In this document: piece after piece, positions 8,974-17,201 of the stretch
Layout: every line of letters begins with the position of its first letter
Numbering within the stretch: position 1 is the stretch's first letter
Source of the DNA: Flavobacteriales bacterium
GTDB taxonomy: Bacteria > Bacteroidota > Bacteroidia > Flavobacteriales_F > PHOS-HE28
Direction: 5' to 3'
DNA length: 64,000 nucleotides
Assembly: GCA_016703105.1 (NCBI GenBank)
Contig: JADJCS010000017.1
Span: 1-64,000, forward strand
Made by a program: the position numbers and the translations under genes
The notes under the pieces: generated by a model
What the model saw: the letters and a program-made list of their open reading frames with translations, nothing else
What the model was told of the DNA's origin: nothing
The model's database searches: none

Positions 8974-10725
8974 TCAGGCGCCCGCATAGATGCGCTCTAC
9001 GATATCCGCGTATTTCGCGAGGATGGGTTTTCGGCGCAGCTTCATGGACGGGGTAAGCTCGCCGCCCTCGATGCTCATCTCCTGAGGCAAGAGGGCGATC
9101 TTCTTCACCTGCTCCCAGTGGCCCTTGTCGGCGTCCGCCTTGGTAACTTCCTCGAAGATGCGGTCTACGATGCGCTTGTCGGCGATCACCTGTTCGCGGC
9201 TTTCAAAGGGGATGCCCTTGATCTCGCAGTAGTCCTTGAGGAAGCCGAAGTTGGGTACGATGAGGGCGGCGGGGAACTTGCGGTTCTCGCCGATCACCAT
9301 GGCCTGTTCGATGAAGCGCGATTCCTTCAGCTTGTTCTCCAAAACCTGCGGCGCCACGTATTTGCCACCGCTGGTCTTGAAGATCTCCTTCTTGCGATCG
9401 GTGATCTTCAGGAATCCGTCCGCGTCGAGTTCGCCGATATCGCCGGTGTGCAGCCAGCCCTCAGCGTCCAGCGCCTCCTTGGTGAGTTCCGGTTCCTTGT
9501 AGTAGCCCATCATGATGTTGGGGCCCTTGGCCAGGATCTCGCCGTCCGCCGCGATGCGCACCTGCACACCCGGGATCAACTTGCCCACGGTGCCGAAGCG
9601 CAGTCCGTCATTGCGCATATCGTTCACGCTGATCACCGGGCTGCTCTCGGTAAGGCCATATCCTTCCATCAAAGGGATCCCGGCGGCGTTGAACACCCGC
9701 GCGAGACGCGGCTGCAAAGCGGCGCTGCCGCTGGCGCAGATCTTCACGTTGCCGCCCAATGCCGCCTGCCACTTGCTGAATATGAGCTTACGGGCCAGCG
9801 CGAGTTGCAAGTTGTACCAAGGGCTCCGGCCGTGCACCTCATAGCGCAGACCCAGGTCCAAGGCCCAGAAGAAGAGCTTGCGTTTCACGCCGGTGAGCTC
9901 TTCGCCTTTGCCCACGATCTTGTCGTAGATCTTCTCCAACAGGCGCGGCACCGCGGTAAAGACATGGGGCTGCACTTCGCGGATGCGGTCGCCGAGGTCC
10001 TCCAGGGATTCCTGGAAGTAGATGGATACCCCGACACGCATGTACAGGTACATCAGCATGCGCTCGTAGATGTGCGAGAGCGGCAGGAAGCTGATGGCTT
10101 TGGCGGTGGCGTCCACCGGGAAGCGGGTGGCGCTGCCCTCCACGTTGCTCAGGATATTGTCGTGCGAGAGCATCACGCCCTTGGGCCGTCCGGTGGTGCC
10201 GCTGGTGTAGATGATGGTGGCGAGGTCGCTGCGCTTCACCCGGGCCTCATAACCGTGCAGCAGTGGCTTGTCCGCCTGGCGGCCCATCTTCGCCACTTCG
10301 CTCCAAAGGCGCGCGCCCGGCACCGCATCGAAAGTGAACTGGTGCTCGGGACAGCCGGGCTGTGCGGCCTTGGCGTGGATCTCCGCGTTCGCGGTGAAGC
10401 ACACCTTCACCTGCGCGTGTTGCAGGATGTAGAGGTAGTCCTCCTTGCTGCTGGTGGGGTAGATGGGCACCGTGATGGCGCCGATGCGCAGGATGGCCTG
10501 GTCCACGAGGCACCACTCGCTGCGGTTGCCGCTGCAAATGGCCACGGTGTCGCCAGGCAATACGCCGAGCGCTAGCAGCCCTAGCGCCAGTTGTTCGCTC
10601 AGGTCGATGAGCTCCTGGGTGGAGTACGGGCGCCATTGTCCTTTCTCCTTGGAGGCGATGGCATCCGCCTTGGGGAAGTGGGCCAACTGGTAGCGGGGGA
10701 CGTCGAAGAGGCGGTCAACGGTCAT
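8974..10725 (-). CDS. Long-chain acyl-CoA synthetase (AMP-forming)
   Basis: This 583-residue ANL-superfamily enzyme activates fatty acids to acyl-AMP and then acyl-CoA. The AMP-binding P-loop is TIIYTSGTTGRPKGVMLSH. Later motifs include GYGLTESSPVISVN (A5), WLHTGDIGELDADGFLKITDRKKEIFKTSGGKYV (A7-A8) and the C-terminal lysine region ELTPSMKLRRKPI. The length and the GGKY motif fit the FACL/FadD15-like group common in Bacteroidota rather than acetyl-CoA synthetase. It stands alone and diverges from the small gene at 10801. It could feed beta-oxidation or lipid synthesis; nothing local decides. Confidence 0.9.
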   Translation of the reverse strand: MTVDRLFDVPRYQLAHFPKADAIASKEKGQWRPYSTQELIDLSEQLALGLLALGVLPGDTVAICSGNRSEWCLVDQAILRIGAITVPIYPTSSKEDYLYILQHAQVKVCFTANAEIHAKAAQPGCPEHQFTFDAVPGARLWSEVAKMGRQADKPLLHGYEARVKRSDLATIIYTSGTTGRPKGVMLSHDNILSNVEGSATRFPVDATAKAISFLPLSHIYERMLMYLYMRVGVSIYFQESLEDLGDRIREVQPHVFTAVPRLLEKIYDKIVGKGEELTGVKRKLFFWALDLGLRYEVHGRSPWYNLQLALARKLIFSKWQAALGGNVKICASGSAALQPRLARVFNAAGIPLMEGYGLTESSPVISVNDMRNDGLRFGTVGKLIPGVQVRIAADGEILAKGPNIMMGYYKEPELTKEALDAEGWLHTGDIGELDADGFLKITDRKKEIFKTSGGKYVAPQVLENKLKESRFIEQAMVIGENRKFPAALIVPNFGFLKDYCEIKGIPFESREQVIADKRIVDRIFEEVTKADADKGHWEQVKKIALLPQEMSIEGGELTPSMKLRRKPILAKYADIVERIYAGA

Positions 10726-10800
10726 GGGGAGGGCGGCTGGTGGCCGGTGAAGATGGAGATCGGGCGGCGTATGCCGAAATTCGGGACAAAACAGATCCCC

Positions 10801-11202
10801 ATGAACACCACCCTACGTGCTTTCATCTTCTTCATCGGACTTGGCCTCGGAGCGATCACCCTGCTTGCATTGCGGCCCAGCCCACAAGCCGCCACCTACC
10901 AATGGAAGCAGTTCTCCACCATCGAAAGCGTGGTGCCCGCAGGCTTGGGGCGCTCGCGTGTGATAACGAGCGGACCTGACGGCCAGGCCATTGAGAAGGA
11001 GATGAAGAACTTCTATAGCATCGCGGGCATCAACTTCACCAACGTGGCGCTGAACGACAGGACGATCGTGGAGACCATCACCGCGTACACGGCCGACGGC
11101 TGGGAACTTTTCACCGTGACCACCGGCGTGAACAGTCCTGCGGAAGACAAAGGGGGGACAGGCATCTTCATCACCCGTTACTTGTTCCGGAAGGCGGTGT
11201 AG
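10801..11202 (+). CDS. Small membrane-anchored protein, DUF4177-like
   Basis: The ATG at 10801 starts a 133-residue protein with an N-terminal membrane segment (AFIFFIGLGLGAITLLAL) and a C-terminal alpha/beta part in which TAYTADGWELFTVTTGV ... IFITRYLFRKA resembles DUF4177-type domains, small proteins of unknown function that end in a 'GWEL' strand. Earlier in-frame starts overlap the ligase gene and give no sensible N-terminus. Confidence 0.6.
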   Translation: MNTTLRAFIFFIGLGLGAITLLALRPSPQAATYQWKQFSTIESVVPAGLGRSRVITSGPDGQAIEKEMKNFYSIAGINFTNVALNDRTIVETITAYTADGWELFTVTTGVNSPAEDKGGTGIFITRYLFRKAV

Positions 11203-11278
11203 GGTTCCTGCCCGGTCGCGAAGCACAACGATACCTGGGAGCGCGGCACGCCCTCCGGTGGCGTGGCACCTACCTTTA

Positions 11279-11440
11279 GAGCCTGTTTGGGATCTCTTGA
11301 ACGAAGGACTCCGAGGCTATTTTTCGATCAGGCGAAGCCGGAAGAAGGATGGCGTAGCGGTGCCTACGGGATCATTTTGCGGCGAAGCATGGGCGGAAAA
11401 GAGACCGGAGGACGAGTTTGAAAAGTTCCCAAACAGGCTC
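11279..11440. mobile_element. MITE-like element, 162 bp
   Basis: The ends are 14-bp perfect inverted repeats (GAGCCTGTTTGGGA at 11279 and its complement ending at 11440). They are flanked by the direct repeat TTA (11276-11278 and 11441-11443). A GAGCCTGTTT-type end with a TNA target duplication fits IS5-family (IS1031-like) elements. The interior carries no transposase, so it would be a non-autonomous derivative. Its interior resembles 53075-53165. Confidence 0.65.
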
Positions 11441-11478
11441 TTAGAGCATGCCAACACCTGCGCTGAGCGCATGATCCA

Positions 11479-12429
11479 GTGATCAAGGGACCCAGGTTCC
11501 GCCTCGGTTCCCCGCGCGCCTTCGAACCAGCCGCCCCATGTGTGCTGTTCGTGACCCTGGTCGCATGCCTCCTTGTGTTCGCTGACTTACACGCGCAGAA
11601 GCTGGCTTTCAAGGAAACGCATACGTTGCGCGCCCGGTGGGAGTTGGCGGACAGCCTGCGCAACGGCACTTTTCTGATCACTCCCTACCGGCCGGTCTAC
11701 GTGCTGCCCGCCGTGTGGAGCAGCGCACCGAACCGAAGCCCGCACCGCTTCGAGGCACCGCCTTCCACCGACCCACCGATCCCGCTGGATGTGGTGGAAT
11801 GCAAGTTCCAGTTCAGCTTCAAGACCAAGGTGGTGCAAGGCCTGTTCAAGGACCGGGGCGATCTCTGGGTGGGCTATACCCAGAGCTCGCGCTGGCAGGT
11901 GTACAATTCCGGACTGAGCCGTCCGTTCCGGGAAACGAACTATGAGCCCGAGGTGATGCTCGTGGTGCCCACCAACTACCGCTTGTTCGGCGTGCGCGGC
12001 CGTTTGCTCGCCTTGGGGTTGAACCACCAGAGCAATGGGGGCGGCGAACCCTTCAGCCGGAGTTGGAACCGCGTGGTGCTACAGGTCGGCCTGGAACGCG
12101 GGCGCTACACTTTGCTTCTGCGGCCGTGGTTGCGGATCCCGGAAAGTCGCACTACCGATGACAATCCCGACATCAACGGACTGGTGGGCAATGGCGAGGT
12201 CTTGCTCGTCTTCCGGCACAAGAGCCATTTGGCCTCGGTGCAGGTGCGCAGCCCCTTTATCGAACATCCGTTCCTGGGTGGATCCGTGCAAGGGGATTGG
12301 TCCTTCACCATCAGCGGTCCCCTGAAAGCGCACCTGCAAGTGTTCCACGGCTTCGGCGAAAGCCTGCTCGACTACAACCACGAACAGACCACCATCGGCT
12401 TGGGGGTCTCGCTGTTGGATTGGTTGTAG
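11479..12429 (+). CDS. pldA: Outer-membrane phospholipase A (PldA-like)
   Basis: A hydrophobic leader (LFVTLVACLLVFADLHAQ) is followed by a beta-barrel of about 270 residues. The PldA signatures are present: YTQSSRWQVYN, FRETNYEPEVML, the catalytic His-Ser motif in LGLNHQSNGGG and the third residue in SRSWNRVVLQ. Family members are calcium-dependent outer-membrane lipases acting on phospholipids that reach the outer leaflet. The GTG start at 11479 lies just downstream of the MITE-like element; the signal peptide begins about 20 residues in, so a later start cannot be excluded. The gene converges with the DUF4239 gene. Confidence 0.85.
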   Translation: MIKGPRFRLGSPRAFEPAAPCVLFVTLVACLLVFADLHAQKLAFKETHTLRARWELADSLRNGTFLITPYRPVYVLPAVWSSAPNRSPHRFEAPPSTDPPIPLDVVECKFQFSFKTKVVQGLFKDRGDLWVGYTQSSRWQVYNSGLSRPFRETNYEPEVMLVVPTNYRLFGVRGRLLALGLNHQSNGGGEPFSRSWNRVVLQVGLERGRYTLLLRPWLRIPESRTTDDNPDINGLVGNGEVLLVFRHKSHLASVQVRSPFIEHPFLGGSVQGDWSFTISGPLKAHLQVFHGFGESLLDYNHEQTTIGLGVSLLDWL

Positions 12430-12459
12430 GCGGGCGCAGGATCAAGAACGATCCAGACT

Positions 12460-13242
12460 TCACCATGGGTCCATTCCGTCGCGCAATTCGTGCAATAGTT
12501 GGTCGGCGGGGTCAAGACGGATGAACCCACTTCGGGGGAACTCCAGTTCCATGATCACCCAGATGGAAAAGGCGGTGACCAGGGCGAAGGAGACCATGTG
12601 TACAATGCTGCGGCGGGCGTGCATGCCGATCCCATAACCAGCGATGAGCGAGCTTACCAGCGCCACCACGAAAAGCAACAGGTAGATGATCGCCGGTGGG
12701 TGCGCCCAGGTAACGGCTTCCCGGGTGGTGGTGATATCGAACATCTGGTTGAGGGCGGGCACCAGCAGGAGGTCGGCAGTAGCGGTCTGGTCGAGGTGCC
12801 GAGCCGTGCCTGCTGCCGACCAGATGCTGTCCTGGAGCTCCTTCACGCGATCCTGCTCCGCGATGGGTGTGCTTTGGTCGTGCAATGCGGCATAGAGGTC
12901 CAGCCTTGCATCCACGTACTGTTTGAACTGCTGCTGCAGCTTCCGTCGGTCGTCCTCTTGCAGCAGGTCCAGGCGGAGATAAGCGGTACCGATGGCGTTC
13001 ACTTCCTGCACCATCAGTTGCCGCCTCATCTCCCAGCGCGTCATGGCATCACCGAAGGTGAAGGCTACCAAAAGGGCGAGCAGACTGAACACTCCGGCCT
13101 CCAGTGGGCCGAAGCCCCGGGCTTCCGTTTCGGGCAGGCGCTGGCGCGCGCCCCAGCGTACCCCCAGCTCCATGCATAAAATGATACCGAACAGGAACAC
13201 CAGCGCGAAGCCGACGATACCGATGGTGTTGATGATGAACAT
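12460..13242 (-). CDS. DUF4239 (bestrophin-like) membrane protein
   Basis: Two transmembrane segments at the N-terminus (FIINTIGIVGFALVFLFGIIL; LEAGVFSLLALLVAFTFGDAM) and two near the C-terminus (IIYLLLFVVALVSSLIAGYGIGM; MVSFALVTAFSIWVIMELEF) flank a soluble helical region of about 110 residues. This layout and the motif FGDAMTRWEMRR match the DUF4239 family, sometimes called bestrophin-like. Its function is not established; an ion channel role is only a suggestion. Confidence 0.8.
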   Translation of the reverse strand: MFIINTIGIVGFALVFLFGIILCMELGVRWGARQRLPETEARGFGPLEAGVFSLLALLVAFTFGDAMTRWEMRRQLMVQEVNAIGTAYLRLDLLQEDDRRKLQQQFKQYVDARLDLYAALHDQSTPIAEQDRVKELQDSIWSAAGTARHLDQTATADLLLVPALNQMFDITTTREAVTWAHPPAIIYLLLFVVALVSSLIAGYGIGMHARRSIVHMVSFALVTAFSIWVIMELEFPRSGFIRLDPADQLLHELRDGMDPW

Positions 13243-13330
13243 GGTTGCGTGTAAAGGTCGCGGCGGGCAGCGAAGGAACAGGTTCGCCGGTCAAATTAGC
13301 GGTGGATCCATGACAGCCGACGACGGACCA

Positions 13331-14035
13331 TCAGTCCCCGGCCGTTCCGGACAGTGCATCAACGTACTTCCTCACATAGGCATCCACGCTCTTCGCCTTG
13401 TACTGCATCACGAAGCGTGGGTGCTCCAGCGCGACGATCCGGTCGAAGAGCCTGAGCTTTGCGTTGAGCTTCGCGAAATAGGCGGCGTTCTTCCCTGTCC
13501 CGATACAGAAGACCACGTCCGTGCGCATGCCACATTCCACCAACGTGCGCAGCCAGTTGGAAACGAAAGGCGTCACGGCTTCCTCCAGTGTTTTGTCGTC
13601 GTAGTAGTTCAAGTTGATGTCGTTACCCTGCGGCCCTTGCTTCACGAAGCCGAGCGGGCAGATGGCATGCACGTACACTTTGCTGTAGAAGGCTTCGGCC
13701 CCACCCGCTGCACGCACCATGCGGTAAAAGAAGTCGCTGCTGGGTTCGTGTGTGCGCAAGCCGTTCACCGCGATACCGAGATCGCTTTCGCAACGTTTGG
13801 TGTCGGTGAAGGAGAGCCCGGTGCTGCCCGCACCCAAGCGGCCAGGATTGATGCCGAGCATGAGCACGCGCGGCGTATCGTCGCTGTAATATTTGCGATG
13901 GAAGAGCGTGACGATGCGGCGGACCTCATCCGCGTTCGGACCATTGAAGGGGTCGAGCACACCGACGCCTTTGGGGAGCTTGGTATCCTTCAGCGAGAAG
14001 GAAAGAACATGCGGAAGAAGACGGTCGGCGAGCAT
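13331..14035 (-). CDS. SMUG1-like uracil-DNA glycosylase family (DUF4918)
   Basis: The 234-residue protein has the glycosylase superfamily motif VLMLGINPGRLGAGSTGLSFTD (water-activating and uracil-pocket loop) and the C-terminal motif LEHPRFVMQYK, which stands in place of the usual HPSP loop. This combination is typical of the Bacteroidota-specific DUF4918 group. These proteins presumably remove damaged bases from DNA, but the family is little characterised. The next gene downstream is the DinB-like gene, on the same strand. Confidence 0.75.
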   Translation of the reverse strand: MLADRLLPHVLSFSLKDTKLPKGVGVLDPFNGPNADEVRRIVTLFHRKYYSDDTPRVLMLGINPGRLGAGSTGLSFTDTKRCESDLGIAVNGLRTHEPSSDFFYRMVRAAGGAEAFYSKVYVHAICPLGFVKQGPQGNDINLNYYDDKTLEEAVTPFVSNWLRTLVECGMRTDVVFCIGTGKNAAYFAKLNAKLRLFDRIVALEHPRFVMQYKAKSVDAYVRKYVDALSGTAGD

Positions 14036-14065
14036 GGCACTAACGAAGCCCGCCGCCGTTAGGGT

Positions 14066-14520
14066 TCAGGAACCGTACTTCACCAGCATCGCGATCGCCC
14101 CGCGTGGTAAGCGGTGTGCGTGGTGATGCGCCCGAGCGCTTCGGCCTTGGTCTTTTTGCCGAACTCCTTGGTCTCGATCACGGTGTCCCAGTCGGCATCG
14201 CTGGTGGCCTCGATGGCGCGTTGCAAGGTGGCGGCGCTCTCCTGCACGTAGGCCTTCAGCGTGGCGAGGTCGGTCCATTCGCCGGTATCGTGCTGTGCGA
14301 TCACGGTCTTCGCATGCACCTGCACCTCCTTCCTGCCGAACACGTTCTTGGAGAACAGCATCTCCACATCGCCGATATGGCGCACGAGGAAGCCGATGCT
14401 GTTCGGGCCTGGAGCCAGCTTCTTCGGCAGGTCGGCCTCGGTGAGATTGACCAGCAGGTTGGTGAAGCGGGTGCGGCCTTCGGCCCAGAGGGCGAGGAGG
14501 GAAGTTGTGCGCGTATCCAT
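14066..14520 (-). CDS. DinB-superfamily protein, frameshift near C-terminus
   Basis: A four-helix DinB-type protein: the metal-binding histidines can be seen in VRHIGDVEMLF and TTHTAYHAG. The reading frame ends early (AYHAGRSRCW) at 14080, while another frame supplies the expected end (AIAMLVKYGS) to 14066. The shift falls in the GGGG run near 14096, so a missing base is the simplest explanation. DinB proteins include thiol-dependent transferases. The gene follows the ArsG-like gene by 9 bp and may be the last gene of the arsenic operon. Confidence 0.75.
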
Positions 14521-14529
14521 GTTTTGAAG

Positions 14530-15234
14530 TTACCACCACTTCGCGAAGATGCCGATGTAGTAAACACCGGTAAGAATGAAGACCACGCCGGCTACGTAGC
14601 GCATCACTTTCTCCACGCGCTGCACGGCGTTGAACACGCGGCTGATGCGGTTGGCACTGTAGGCCATCACCGCCGCGAAGCCCAGCACGGGCAGTCCGGT
14701 GCCGATGGCGAAAATGATCGGCAGATGAAGGCCGCCCGTTGGGGCCAGCGTCATGGGGATCAGGGAGCCGAAGTAGAGCGCACCGCTATACGGACAAAAG
14801 GCCAGCGCGAAGAGCAGGCCCAGCATGAACGCCCCGAGGAAGCCCTTGTCCTTGAACCGATCACCGAGCTTGTCGAGGAAGCTGCTGCCATTGCCTCCGA
14901 TCTTGATCACGCCCAGCAGCACCAGGCCGATCAGGATGAGGATGGGACCAAGGACAAGTTCACCGTTGCCTTGGAAGAACCGCGCCACATGGAATTTGCT
15001 CGCGCCCCAATACAACGCCGTGCCGATGACCGTGTAGCTGAAGGCACGACCGAGCATGTACAGCACACCGCTGAACAGCATCGCGCGCGGAGACTTCAAC
15101 TCGCGGCCGATATAGGCCGTTGCACTGATGTTGGTGGCCAGCGGACAGGGTGCCACCGCCGTGAGCAGGCCGAGCGCGAAAGCGGCCAGCACGGGCGCCT
15201 CGCGGCTCATGGCCAGTTCGCGCAATCCCTCCAT
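14530..15234 (-). CDS. ArsG-like / CcdA-fold membrane transporter
   Basis: About six transmembrane segments with two matching half motifs: APCPLATNISATAYIG in the first half and AFCPYSGALYFGSLIPM in the second, each carrying the cysteine-proline of the CcdA/DsbD fold. This is the signature of the ArsG-type family named for aromatic arsenical efflux. The ATG at 15234 overlaps the stop of the ArsF-like gene (ATGA), so the two are translationally coupled. CcdA-fold proteins pass electrons or metals across the inner membrane; with ArsF- and thioredoxin-like neighbours, either thiol-electron transfer or arsenical efflux is plausible. Confidence 0.75.
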   Translation of the reverse strand: MEGLRELAMSREAPVLAAFALGLLTAVAPCPLATNISATAYIGRELKSPRAMLFSGVLYMLGRAFSYTVIGTALYWGASKFHVARFFQGNGELVLGPILILIGLVLLGVIKIGGNGSSFLDKLGDRFKDKGFLGAFMLGLLFALAFCPYSGALYFGSLIPMTLAPTGGLHLPIIFAIGTGLPVLGFAAVMAYSANRISRVFNAVQRVEKVMRYVAGVVFILTGVYYIGIFAKWW

Positions 15235-15659
15235 CAGAGCAGGGCCTTGATACGCTGGGTGAGTTCGGCCTTGAAGGTGGCGGCATCGTTCGCCTGCATG
15301 AAGGCCCATTCCGTCAGGTCGATCCTCTCGGTCTTGCCGTTCTCGTGTACGTGCAGGAAGAGCGCGGTGCCGTATGCGCCGAATTCCTCGGCCACCTTGG
15401 CGTTCGCTTTGTCGTCCACGTTCACCAAGCGGAAGGTGAGGACGCCGCTCTTCATCTGGGGCGCGAAGGTGCTGTTGAGCACTTCCTTGGTGAGGCCTTC
15501 GATGGTGAGGCAGGTCTTGCAGCGGTGGTCGGTGTGGAAGTCGATCACATCAATGCGGGTGGCGGTGGTCGGCGCCTTGGTGGGTTGTTGGGCGTTGCTC
15601 TCATAGGCTGTGAAGAGACCGAGGAGTGCCGGAAGTGCGAGGGTGAACAAGTGTTTCAT
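15234..15659 (-). CDS. ArsF-like periplasmic thioredoxin-fold protein
   Basis: A signal peptide (MKHLFTLALPALLGLFTAYESNAQ) precedes a ~110-residue domain with the motif DFHTDHRCKTCLTIEGLTKEV, containing a CxxC, and a thioredoxin-like strand pattern (SGVLTFRLVNVDD, GAYGTALFLHVHENGK). These features match the family annotated as ArsF, reported as one subunit of a nitroaromatic arsenical reductase. It lies directly in front of the ArsG-like gene and follows the permease gene by 7 bp. A role in periplasmic thiol redox linked to arsenic is inferred from this context. Confidence 0.7.
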   Translation of the reverse strand: MKHLFTLALPALLGLFTAYESNAQQPTKAPTTATRIDVIDFHTDHRCKTCLTIEGLTKEVLNSTFAPQMKSGVLTFRLVNVDDKANAKVAEEFGAYGTALFLHVHENGKTERIDLTEWAFMQANDAATFKAELTQRIKALL

Positions 15660-15666
15660 GGTCGTT

Positions 15667-16641
15667 TCAAAGGATGATGTTGAAGAGGTAGCCGCTCAGG
15701 ATGATGAAGAAGGCCACGGTGCCGAAGAAGATGGCGATCATCTTCCAACTCATCACTTTCTTCAGCAGCATGGCCTCGGGGATCGAGAGACCCACCACGG
15801 CCATCATGAAGGCGATGGCGGTGCCGATGGGGATGCCCTTTTGCACCAGCACCTGGATGATGGGCAGCACGCCTGCGGCATTGGAGTACATGGGCACACC
15901 GAGGATCACGGCCAGGGGAACGGCAAGGGGGTTGTCCTTACTGATGTACTTCTCGAAAAAGCCGGTGGGGATGAAGCCATGCATGGCCGCGCCGATGGCG
16001 ATGCCGATGAGCACGTAGGGCAGTACGCCCTTCACGATGCCCCATGCCTCGCGGCCCACGCCCGGCAGCCGTTGCAGGAAGGTGAGCTTCTCCTCTTCAT
16101 AGGCCTCTTCCATGTGGGCCTGCCGCATCACGCCCTGCACCCAATCGGTGAGCAGCGGTTCCATTTTCAAGCGGCCCAGCACATAGCCACCGACGGTGCC
16201 CAGCAGGATCCCGCTCACGGCATAGATCAATGTGGCCTTCAGGCCGAACATGCCCACGAACATGGCCAGGGCGACTTCATTCACCAACGGTGAGGTGATG
16301 AGGAACGCGAAGGTGACTCCCAGCGGAATGCCGCCCTTGACGAAGCCGATGAAGAGCGGCACCGAGCTGCACGAACAGAACGGTGTGATGGCGCCGAAGG
16401 TGGAGGCCATCACATATTCACCACCATACAGCTTGTTGCGGGAAAGGAAACTGCGGATGCGGTCGATGGGGAAGTAGGCGTTCACGATCCCCATGAGGAA
16501 GGTGATCAGGAAGAGCAGCAGCAGGATCTTCACCGAGTCGTAGAAGAAGAAGTGGAGCGCCTGTCCCCAATGCGTGGTCGCGTCCAGGCCGATGGTGTCG
16601 TACACCAGCCACGCGACGAGGGCATCCAGCCAGTTGAACAT
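15667..16641 (-). CDS. DUF318 permease (ArsP-like)
   Basis: The 324-residue protein has about eight to ten membrane spans in two halves. The first half carries GAITPFCSCSSVPLFIGFVKGG, with the CSCSS motif characteristic of the PF03773 permeases. The second carries LGVPMYSNAAGVLPIIQVL. ArsP, a member of this family, exports trivalent organoarsenicals. A loop of acidic residues (HMEEAYEEEK) separates the halves. It sits between the mini-thioredoxin and the ArsF-like gene, 2 and 7 bp apart, so they are one transcript. Substrate is inferred from context. Confidence 0.8.
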   Translation of the reverse strand: MFNWLDALVAWLVYDTIGLDATTHWGQALHFFFYDSVKILLLLFLITFLMGIVNAYFPIDRIRSFLSRNKLYGGEYVMASTFGAITPFCSCSSVPLFIGFVKGGIPLGVTFAFLITSPLVNEVALAMFVGMFGLKATLIYAVSGILLGTVGGYVLGRLKMEPLLTDWVQGVMRQAHMEEAYEEEKLTFLQRLPGVGREAWGIVKGVLPYVLIGIAIGAAMHGFIPTGFFEKYISKDNPLAVPLAVILGVPMYSNAAGVLPIIQVLVQKGIPIGTAIAFMMAVVGLSIPEAMLLKKVMSWKMIAIFFGTVAFFIILSGYLFNIIL

Positions 16642-16643
16642 GA

Positions 16644-16877
16644 TCAGCGGAGCATGGCCGCGATCTCCTCCACACTGGGCACGCGGCCTTTGATCATCAC
16701 CACTTCATCCAGCACCAGTGCGGGCGTGGTGAGGATGTTGTACTTCATGATCTCTTGGATGTCTTCCACCTTGATCACCTGTGCATCAACGCCGCTCTGC
16801 TTCACGGCCTCCTCGGCATGTGCGATGGTGGTCTTGCATTTGGCACAACCGGTGCCGAGCACTTTGATGGTCTTCAT
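16644..16877 (-). CDS. Mini-thioredoxin (MTH895/TM0996 family), ArsE-like
   Basis: The 77-residue protein is a minimal thioredoxin/glutaredoxin fold: KTIKVLGTGCAKCKTTI gives the CxxC (Cys-Ala-Lys-Cys) and NILTTPALVLDEVVMIKG the cis-proline strand (TTPAL). Proteins of this family accompany PF03773 permeases in many genomes. In arsEFG-type loci a small protein of this type acts together with ArsF. It has no signal peptide and should be cytoplasmic, where it may reduce arsenic species or hand thiols to the permease. Confidence 0.85.
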   Translation of the reverse strand: MKTIKVLGTGCAKCKTTIAHAEEAVKQSGVDAQVIKVEDIQEIMKYNILTTPALVLDEVVMIKGRVPSVEEIAAMLR

Positions 16878-16895
16878 GGTCGCTGGTGTTCAGGT

Positions 16896-17201
16896 TCATT
16901 TCAACAGGTCGCGGAAAAGCGTCTTCGCTTCCTGCCAGTTGGCTTTGTTGATGCAGTACTTCACGCGCGGCGGCATGATCTCGCCTTGGATCAGGCCGGC
17001 ATCCTTCAAGGCTTTCAGGTGCTGGCTGATGGTGCTCTGCGCCATGGGGATCTCCTCGGTGAGGTCGCCGTTGTAACAGCAGGCGCGATCGGCCAGGAGC
17101 TTCAGGATGCGGATGCGCACGGGGTGGCCCAGGGCCTTGGCGTAGCGCGCCACGGTCTCCTCCTGCTCGGTATAGTCGATGTCGACAGCGGTGCGCAGCA
17201 T
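16896..17201 (-). CDS. arsR: ArsR-family repressor, internal to operon
   Basis: The start ATG at 17201 overlaps the stop of the rhodanese gene (TGATG). The ~101-residue protein is a winged-helix ArsR/SmtB regulator: ALGHPVRIRILKLLADRACCYNGDLTEE, then the recognition helix AQSTISQHLKALKDAGLIQGE. Adjacent cysteines (CCYNGD) and one later (KYCINK) could form a trivalent arsenic site. Its binding site may be the half-palindrome at 17742-17757. It is distinct from the second ArsR at 20292. Confidence 0.9.
   Translation of the reverse strand: MLRTAVDIDYTEQEETVARYAKALGHPVRIRILKLLADRACCYNGDLTEEIPMAQSTISQHLKALKDAGLIQGEIMPPRVKYCINKANWQEAKTLFRDLLK

Noticed and set aside
9118..10575. 485-codon open frame opposite the acyl-CoA ligase
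   Set aside because: Antisense to a fully conserved enzyme and without any recognisable domain.
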